Shown: positions 14,798-19,650 of the stretch, in pieces | How positions within the stretch are numbered: the stretch's first letter is position 1 | Layout: each line of letters opens with the position of its first letter | From: JADFAK01 sp047615865 | Lineage (GTDB): Bacteria > Bacteroidota > Bacteroidia > Flavobacteriales_D > Sanyastnellaceae | Direction: 5' to 3' | Length of the DNA stretch: 19,650 nucleotides | Assembly (NCBI GenBank): GCA_047615865.1 | Contig: JBLHIB010000064.1 | Span: forward strand, 1-19,650 | Notes under the pieces: model-generated | Database searches by the model: none | The model's input: only the letters and a program-made list of their open reading frames with translations | Told to the model about the DNA's origin: nothing | Program-made: the position numbers and the translations under genes

Positions 14798-15316
14798 ATG
14801 ACCTTAGAAGAATTTAGGGATAACATATTACCACTGAAGAACAAGCTATTTGGCTTTGCACTTCGCTATGTCCAGAACCGTCAGGTTGCTGAAGATATCG
14901 TGCAAGACATTATGCTTAAAGTGTGGGACAATAAAAATGAGCTTGAAGAAATCAAGAACATTGAAGCTTGGTGTATGACTTTGACAAGAAATAGATCCTT
15001 GGATCATTTGAAAGCAAAGTCATCAAAGACATCGGAACTGAACGACAACCACATGTCATTGGTTTCTGATTCTACGCCAGACAAGGCTCTTGAGCGAAAG
15101 GAGGTCATGACGAAGATCAAGGAAGTTGTAGATAAACTGCCGATTAAGCAGCGGGAAGTGGTTGAGCTTAGAGATTTTAAAGGGTTTTCTTACAAGGAAA
15201 TCGCTGAGATAGTAGGGACGGATATTAACCTGGTAAAAGTGAATTTACACAGAGCCAGAAAAGCAATTAAAGAACAAGTAATCCAATGGACAAGCTATGG
15301 GGTTGAATCAACATAA
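14798..15316 (+). CDS. ECF RNA polymerase sigma factor
   Basis: The 172-residue protein has only sigma regions 2 and 4, as ECF sigma factors do. Region 2 (about 10-75) includes LFGFALRYVQNRQVAEDIVQD and the VWDN/NIEAWCMTLTRNRSLD stretch that binds core polymerase and the -10 element. Region 4 (about 112-160) has LPIKQREVVELRDFKGFSYKEIAE followed by a helix-turn-helix (TDINLVKVNLHRARKAIKE) for -35 recognition. The ATG at 14798 is preferred; a GTG two codons earlier is also possible. It overlaps the next gene, an anti-sigma candidate, by 20 bases, and an ECF-type promoter lies just upstream. What releases it is unknown. It is transcribed away from the pseudoprotease gene. Confidence 0.94.
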   Translation: MTLEEFRDNILPLKNKLFGFALRYVQNRQVAEDIVQDIMLKVWDNKNELEEIKNIEAWCMTLTRNRSLDHLKAKSSKTSELNDNHMSLVSDSTPDKALERKEVMTKIKEVVDKLPIKQREVVELRDFKGFSYKEIAEIVGTDINLVKVNLHRARKAIKEQVIQWTSYGVEST

Positions 15317-15827
15317 TATCGACTTACTAGTCGACAAGTTCTGGAAAGGTGAAACCTCTCTGGAAGAAGAAGCGGCTTTATCTGACTACTTCACTTTTAA
15401 CGAGGTGCCAGATAAGTATGAAGGAGTGGCCTCCTATTTCGCATTATTGGGCGAAGAAGACGATGCGCTCGGACATGATTTCGATAGCAAGATCCTTGAT
15501 GAGATTCAAGGCAAGACGAAAAAAGGTGGAGCAGTAGTGTTCTTCAAACCATTTTTTCAAGCTGTTGCTGCTATTGCCGCAATATTCGTAATCGGATTTT
15601 TTGTAGCTACCAATACAGATGATCCCACGGGTCCGTCTGCGGCGTCGGTGATACATGAAAATGTATTGCAGGACCCCAATGTTTTCGAGGCTTTTGAGCA
15701 AACTAGAAGCGCTTTGTTTCTCGTGAGTTCTAAACTAAACAAAGGGCATGAGCAATCCCTTAAATTAAGCAAGTTCAATGATGCTCAACAAAATTTGAAA
15801 TCCGATTCTGATGAAAAAGATAATTAG
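15297..15827 (+). CDS. Membrane-bound anti-sigma factor candidate
   Basis: The 176-residue protein has an N-terminal cytoplasmic part (about 1-80), one transmembrane segment (about 83-104, with AVAAIAAIFVIGFFVAT), and a roughly 70-residue C-terminal part on the far side of the membrane. The opening LLVDKFWKGETSLEEEAALSDYF is typical of small anti-sigma proteins paired with ECF factors in Bacteroidota, which hold sigma at the membrane until a signal arrives. No HxxxCxxC zinc motif is visible. It overlaps the sigma gene by 20 bases and the next gene by 17, consistent with translational coupling. The anti-sigma role is inferred from context and architecture. Confidence 0.78.
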   Translation: MGLNQHNIDLLVDKFWKGETSLEEEAALSDYFTFNEVPDKYEGVASYFALLGEEDDALGHDFDSKILDEIQGKTKKGGAVVFFKPFFQAVAAIAAIFVIGFFVATNTDDPTGPSAASVIHENVLQDPNVFEAFEQTRSALFLVSSKLNKGHEQSLKLSKFNDAQQNLKSDSDEKDN

Positions 15828-16329
15828 TACAACCGCTATGTTGGTTTTCGTTCTTGGAGCATTGGCCCAAAGCGATGTGATCGACAAATATTTCAGTGTC
15901 TACAACGAATCTGACGACTTCACGAAAGTGTCGATCTCTTCTAAGATGTTTGAGTTATTCACCAATGTTGAGGCTGACGATCCCGATCAAACCGAGGTGA
16001 TCTCAGCTATTTCTAAACTTACTGGCATGAGAATGCTAGTGAACTCATCGTCTTCTGAAGATGGACTCGCTAAGTACAAGAAAGCGCTTAAATCAACTGG
16101 TAATGAATACGAGGTGCTCATGACGGTTGATGACAAGGATGACGATATTACTTTTTACGTTAAGGAGAAAAATGGCATTATTCAAGAGTTGGTCATGATT
16201 GGCAATGGAGGAGGAGAGTTCTTTATTTTGAGCCTTCTCGGAGACATAGACCTCAAACAGATCAACAAACTGGCCAAAAGTCTGCAAATGGATGGAATGG
16301 AACACCTTGAAAAATTAGAGGACCAATAA
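15811..16329 (+). CDS. DUF4252 exported protein, first copy
   Basis: The 172-residue product has a clear signal peptide (about 1-20, MKKIIS...LGALAQ) and then a DUF4252-like domain. That domain includes FTKVSISSKMFELF, SKLTGMRMLV, an internal FYVKEKNGIIQELVMI segment, and a C-terminal GDIDLKQINKLAKSLQ. DUF4252 proteins are small periplasmic or outer-membrane proteins of Bacteroidota, commonly encoded behind an ECF sigma and anti-sigma pair; their function is unknown. There is no lipobox Cys after the signal peptide. The start overlaps the anti-sigma gene by 17 bases, and a second DUF4252 gene begins 1 base after its stop. Confidence 0.85.
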   Translation: MKKIISTTAMLVFVLGALAQSDVIDKYFSVYNESDDFTKVSISSKMFELFTNVEADDPDQTEVISAISKLTGMRMLVNSSSSEDGLAKYKKALKSTGNEYEVLMTVDDKDDDITFYVKEKNGIIQELVMIGNGGGEFFILSLLGDIDLKQINKLAKSLQMDGMEHLEKLEDQ

Positions 16330-16330
16330 C

Positions 16331-16837
16331 ATGTTCAGACTTGTCTTTTTATCACTTCTTGTCTCAGGCTCGCTCAGCGGTTCTGGGCAGACGGACGTAG
16401 TTGATTATCTCAAAGAAAATCAGAACGATTTCCAGTTCAAGTATGTTTCGGAAAGTATGATTCGCGCAGTTTGTGTAATCGCCGATAGCACGGGGAGTTT
16501 TGCGGAGGCCACAAAGGACGTTCGACGTATTGTGTATTTTGATTCAGAGCAAGACGCTGCGACAAATTCCGAAATGCTCAAAGAGATTGACAAGAGAATG
16601 AATGAGCTGGGTTTTGAAGAGCTTATGACCATGTCTAACCAAGGTCAAAATGTCAAAGTAGCGTCACTTTCAGGAAAAAAAGAAGTTTTAGGTATTGTTC
16701 TTCAACAAGATACAAGCCTCTCATACCTCGAAGTAGTCGGCATGGTCGACCTTCAAAAAGCCATCCAGATGTTTAGCGACCCCACGTTTCAGGACATGGT
16801 CGGTGATTTTGATTTGACAAATTTGATCGGTCTATGA
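16331..16837 (+). CDS. DUF4252 exported protein, second copy
   Basis: The 168-residue product has a signal peptide (about 1-20, ending GSGQ) and resembles the preceding DUF4252 protein in length, overall order and the late (M/G)(I/V)DLxxAIxMF helix (VGMVDLQKAIQMF). The sequences are diverged, so this is an old duplication or a fixed pair. No lipobox Cys is visible. It overlaps the ABC ATPase gene by 4 bases (ATGA), so it belongs to the same transcript. The function is unknown. Confidence 0.78.
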   Translation: MFRLVFLSLLVSGSLSGSGQTDVVDYLKENQNDFQFKYVSESMIRAVCVIADSTGSFAEATKDVRRIVYFDSEQDAATNSEMLKEIDKRMNELGFEELMTMSNQGQNVKVASLSGKKEVLGIVLQQDTSLSYLEVVGMVDLQKAIQMFSDPTFQDMVGDFDLTNLIGL

Positions 16838-17736
16838 ATGTGCTGCAAACAACCAATCTTTCGAAGAACTATGGCAAGCTGAAAGCCGTAAATAACTTAA
16901 GTCTCACTATAGAAGAGGGCAAGGTATTTGGCATTTTGGGGCCCAACGGAAGTGGAAAAACAACTACTCTAGGCATGGTGCTTGGAGTGACCACTGCTTC
17001 TTCGGGAAGTTATTCGTGGTTCGGTCAGGGGAATGATCACAATGTGCGGAAACAGATAGGCGCGATTCTTGAGCGACCTACTTTCTATCCGTATATGAAT
17101 GCGCAGCAAAACTTAGAGTTGAACGCTGCCATAAGAAATATAGGAACCGAGTCGATTGACAAAGTCCTTGATATGGTTGGCTTACTTCATCGAAAAAATG
17201 ATCCGTTCAAAGGATATTCTTTGGGAATGAAGCAAAGACTAGCTATTGGAGCTGCGATGATGTGCGATCCGAAAGTATTGGTACTTGACGAACCTACAAA
17301 CGGTCTAGATCCTGAAGGAATAGCCGATGTTCGTCAGATTATCTATGATATAGCGGCCATGGGTAAGTCCATCGTTATCGCGAGCCACTTACTTTACGAA
17401 GTGCAAAAAGTGTGCGATGAGTTTTGTGTGCTGCGTCTTGGGAATCTTATTCATCAAGGTCCGGTTGACGGCTTATCAGAGCATAGCAAGGTCGAGTTGG
17501 CTAGTCCCGACATGAGCAAGTTGCGCGAGGCTCTGGCCAGTGTGATGGGAATTTCTCAAGTCATGGAAAAAGGCAAGCACTTGGAAATAACAGGTAGCAC
17601 CGGATTCAATGCTGCCGAGATGAATGCTACCTTGTTTAAACATGGAGTGACACTCAGTCATCTTCAAGTGCTGGAGCAATCTCTAGAAGATCAATTTTTG
17701 AAAATTTTAAGGGAGAACGATGATCCGACTGTTTAA
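16834..17736 (+). CDS. ABC transporter ATP-binding protein
   Basis: This 300-residue cytoplasmic ATPase belongs to the ABC-2-type (drug/antibiotic/polysaccharide exporter-like) class. It has Walker A GPNGSGKTT (36-44), the ABC signature YSLGMKQR (128-135), Walker B VLVLDEP (147-153) and the H-loop His185 (ASHL). About 90 C-terminal residues follow the ATPase core, as in BcrA/NatA-like proteins. It starts inside the stop of the second DUF4252 gene (ATGA overlap) and overlaps the permease gene by 17 bases. The two presumably form one transporter. The substrate is unknown; the layout is closest to exporters for peptides or ions, but this is only a family resemblance. Confidence 0.95.
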   Translation: MNVLQTTNLSKNYGKLKAVNNLSLTIEEGKVFGILGPNGSGKTTTLGMVLGVTTASSGSYSWFGQGNDHNVRKQIGAILERPTFYPYMNAQQNLELNAAIRNIGTESIDKVLDMVGLLHRKNDPFKGYSLGMKQRLAIGAAMMCDPKVLVLDEPTNGLDPEGIADVRQIIYDIAAMGKSIVIASHLLYEVQKVCDEFCVLRLGNLIHQGPVDGLSEHSKVELASPDMSKLREALASVMGISQVMEKGKHLEITGSTGFNAAEMNATLFKHGVTLSHLQVLEQSLEDQFLKILRENDDPTV

Positions 17737-18553
17737 AATAGAATGGTATAAGCTTCGTTCGACGAGGTATTTCTGGGTGCTATCGATCCTGAGTTTGGTA
17801 GCTTTTCTACTCATCCCTCTTCTGGGAGATGTTATGCTCAGCTGGATAGAGGAAAACGTCAACGGAATCAGCGATGAATTTTTAATTCAACCTTCTCAAT
17901 TGCCCATATTCGATTTCGTCGATGTATGGCAAAATTTTGGTTGGGTCTATAAACGACTATCAATTCTACTATCCTTCATTGTAATCATTTCGGTAACTAA
18001 CGATCTGGACTACAAAACAGGACGTCAGAACATAATTGACGGCATGAGTAGGAAGGAATTCTGGCTAAGTAAAATGAGCTTCATTTTGGCGATTTCTGGG
18101 ATTTCAACGCTACTTTTCTTGGTTATTGGCCTTATTATAGGTTATTCCATGTCGCCAGTCACAGATTTTGAATACGTCGTTAGACATATCGAATTTGTGG
18201 GCGCATATTTCCTCCAAGTCTTTTCGATGCTCATGTTCGCATTCATGGTGAGCCTCATCGTTAAGCGTTCAGGATTTGCGATCGCATTGATTATTCTTTG
18301 GAACTATGTCGTTGAAAATGTCATTCTTGGGGTGAACGCTATTTTCGAGGAAATAGGGTGGTTGGATTCTATGTGGGTCTCAAACAGTATGCCATTGGAA
18401 GCAGCTTCAAACCTAATTCCCAATCCGCTTTTCAAATACGTATTGATGGATACGCCCGATTCTGTGCCATGGCAATCTTTGCTCATTGCAGTTGCTTGGT
18501 TGGCCATATACATGGTATTCACTTTGAGACGCATTCAACGCAGGGATTTTTAA
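17720..18553 (+). CDS. ABC-2-type transporter permease
   Basis: The 277-residue protein has six hydrophobic segments. They lie near 18-38, 80-95, 115-145, 160-180, 188-205 and 250-267. It has the family-typical KIEWYKLRSTRYFWVLS start and the NDLDYKTGRQNIIDGMSRKEFWLSK segment found in BcrB/NatB-like permeases. It is the membrane partner of the ATPase encoded just upstream, with a 17-base overlap that suggests coupled translation. It is the last gene of the sigma-factor operon, followed by a 77-base gap. Confidence 0.9.
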   Translation: MIRLFKIEWYKLRSTRYFWVLSILSLVAFLLIPLLGDVMLSWIEENVNGISDEFLIQPSQLPIFDFVDVWQNFGWVYKRLSILLSFIVIISVTNDLDYKTGRQNIIDGMSRKEFWLSKMSFILAISGISTLLFLVIGLIIGYSMSPVTDFEYVVRHIEFVGAYFLQVFSMLMFAFMVSLIVKRSGFAIALIILWNYVVENVILGVNAIFEEIGWLDSMWVSNSMPLEAASNLIPNPLFKYVLMDTPDSVPWQSLLIAVAWLAIYMVFTLRRIQRRDF

Positions 18554-18607
18554 ACTATTTAGCCTTTGGCAAATTTTATTGCGCGTGATTGTTTCGGGGT
18601 GTTATCT

Positions 18608-18615
18608 TACATTTG
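18608..18615 (+). promoter_or_regulatory. -7 promoter box for the DinB-like gene
   Basis: TACATTTG matches TAnnTTTG and lies 15 bases before the ATG at 18631. A TTG at 18589-18591 precedes it by 16 bases, slightly short of the usual -33 spacing. It suggests the gene is transcribed independently of the ABC operon. Confidence 0.4.
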
Positions 18616-18630
18616 ACCCAAAGACAATTT

Positions 18631-19173
18631 ATGGATACGCGTATGTGGATATCTCAAGTTGATGAGATTACGGCTCAATACAAAGTGGCTTTTGGAACAA
18701 TGGGTGAAAAGGCTCTGAACAAGAAGCCAAGTGAAGGAGAATGGAGCATTGGCCAGAATTTGGAACACCTTATTTCCGTGAGTCAATCCTATTATTCTAT
18801 CCCTGATAAAATCCGCGCAAAAGATTACAAATTATCGCGAGTTGCTCAATGGAGTTTCTTTGCCAAGACTGTCGGCAACATGATCCTGGGAAGTGTTGAG
18901 CACACTAGAAAACGCAAAGTCAAGACTTTTCCTGTCTGGGAACCTTCTACTACATCCGAGAATCCCAATGTCTATCGCGAATTTATTGCTGAACAAGAAC
19001 AATTGAAAGCTTGGATAAACTCGATTAAAGATCTTCTTGATCAAGAGGTGGTTATCGGTTCACCAGCCAATAAAAACATCTGTTATAAGTTATCCAAAGC
19101 TCTTGACATTATCGTAGAGCATCAACGCCGACATTTTGAGCAGTGTCGGGAAGTGAAAGAGAGATTGCACTGA
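18631..19173 (+). CDS. DinB-superfamily protein
   Basis: The 180-residue protein appears mostly helical with no signal peptide. It fits the DinB/YfiT-like four-helix fold, whose three histidines bind a divalent metal. Candidates are His46 (WSIGQNLEHLI, matching the family's WS...L.HL motif) and His164/His168 (VEHQRRHFEQ). Some members act as thiol-dependent transferases (bacillithiol or mycothiol), others are uncharacterised, so no substrate is assigned. I chose the ATG at 18631 because a -7 box sits just upstream; an upstream TTG at 18589 lies before that box. Confidence 0.8.
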   Translation: MDTRMWISQVDEITAQYKVAFGTMGEKALNKKPSEGEWSIGQNLEHLISVSQSYYSIPDKIRAKDYKLSRVAQWSFFAKTVGNMILGSVEHTRKRKVKTFPVWEPSTTSENPNVYREFIAEQEQLKAWINSIKDLLDQEVVIGSPANKNICYKLSKALDIIVEHQRRHFEQCREVKERLH

Positions 19174-19528
19174 TGTTCTACTTGTGCGTTACCATTTCGG
19201 GCCGAATGAATATTTAGTGAAATACATTTCATCATGTATGCTGAAAAGCTCCAAATTCAACCATGTCCTAAAATATGGGGGATCTACAGTAAACCCATAT
19301 TTGGGACTTATACTCTAACCTTTCAACCTTTTTCTGGTCAGGAGAACGGACACTGGTGATTTTGAATTTTTCATTCTGAATCGTGACCATCAAAGCCTGG
19401 AACTAGCTACCGTTTAACATAGAAAAAGTTGCCCCAAAATGGGACAGCTCTATTCATATCAAATTACAGAAAGTCTATTTGATCGGATGAAACCACTTTC
19501 GTCCTGAGAGTTCAAATAAAATCATCTT
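19174..19528. other. Intergenic stretch with one 9-bp inverted repeat
   Basis: No coding frame with family resemblance is seen in these 355 bases on either strand. The only structure noticed is a perfect 9-bp inverted repeat, AAATATGGG (19271-19279) and CCCATATTT (19294-19302), around a 14-base loop. It has no T-run, so it is not a convincing terminator. It lies between the 3' ends of two converging genes. Confidence 0.4.
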
Positions 19529-19650
19529 TTAAAGTTTCACCATCCTACGAACTTGTTCAACGCTGTCTATTTCTAAAGAATAGAAGTAGATCCCAGCAGC
19601 CATGCCATTGGCATTCCATTGAATGCTGTGATTACCTTCACTTTGAGTCT
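19529..19650 (-). CDS. 3' end of a T9SS-exported protein gene (partial)
   Basis: On the minus strand, a frame open from the right window edge to a TAA at 19531-19529 encodes a 40-residue C-terminal tail. Its middle reads HSIQWNANGMAAGIYFYSLEI and its end is VRRMVKL. This matches the final strands of the T9SS type-A sorting domain (W.A.G...GIY.Y.L, then a basic KL end). The rest of the protein lies outside the window, so its function is unknown. A cell-surface or secreted destination through T9SS is inferred. Confidence 0.75.
   Translation of the reverse strand, partial: TQSEGNHSIQWNANGMAAGIYFYSLEIDSVEQVRRMVKL

Overview
The window looks like chromosomal DNA from a member of the Bacteroidota, most likely a free-living, perhaps marine, relative of the Flavobacteriia. 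The evidence is three type IX secretion (T9SS) C-terminal sorting domains, several TAnnTTTG -7 promoter boxes with weak or absent Shine-Dalgarno sequences, a DUF4252 sigma-factor operon, a DUF6090 remnant, and Mpl-type peptidoglycan recycling. I see no rRNA, tRNA, CRISPR array, insertion sequence or prophage. Most of the region is ordinary housekeeping chromosome with a few secreted and regulatory accessory genes.

Layout, left to right. Bases 1-211 hold nothing I can support. A small cold-shock protein (minus strand, with a terminator behind it) is followed by a 338-base gap and a plus-strand gene resembling DUF1826. Next comes a frameshifted DUF6090 fragment (1491-1803, minus). A long minus-strand block follows: a zinc-free MDR oxidoreductase, CTP synthase (pyrG), an AI-2E/PerM-type membrane protein and a SixA-type histidine phosphatase, the last two overlapping.

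Across a divergent 226-base gap lies a plus-strand metal-homeostasis pair: a DtxR/MntR-family regulator and a ZIP transporter 2 bases apart, preceded by a TTTAGGC-AA-GTCTAAA operator candidate. Next is a large secreted arylsulfotransferase-like protein with four acidic MopE-type repeats and a T9SS tail. It converges on mpl (minus), with an 11-base overlap. After a 269-base gap with no feature I can support (11907-12175) comes an EI24/CysZ-like membrane protein (plus). It converges on a secreted trypsin-fold protein (minus) whose three catalytic residues all appear to be replaced.

Divergent from that protein is a tightly packed six-gene operon: ECF sigma factor, membrane anti-sigma candidate, two DUF4252 proteins, ABC ATPase and ABC permease. 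It is preceded by an ECF-type promoter (TGTAAC/CGTC), so it is probably autoregulated. A DinB-superfamily protein follows, then a 355-base gap, and the 3' end of another T9SS cargo gene runs off the right edge on the minus strand.

The most interesting parts are the sigma/DUF4252/ABC operon beside the pseudoprotease, the arylsulfotransferase with tandem metal-binding repeats, and the metal-regulator locus, whose operator half-site recurs upstream of the DUF1826-like gene.
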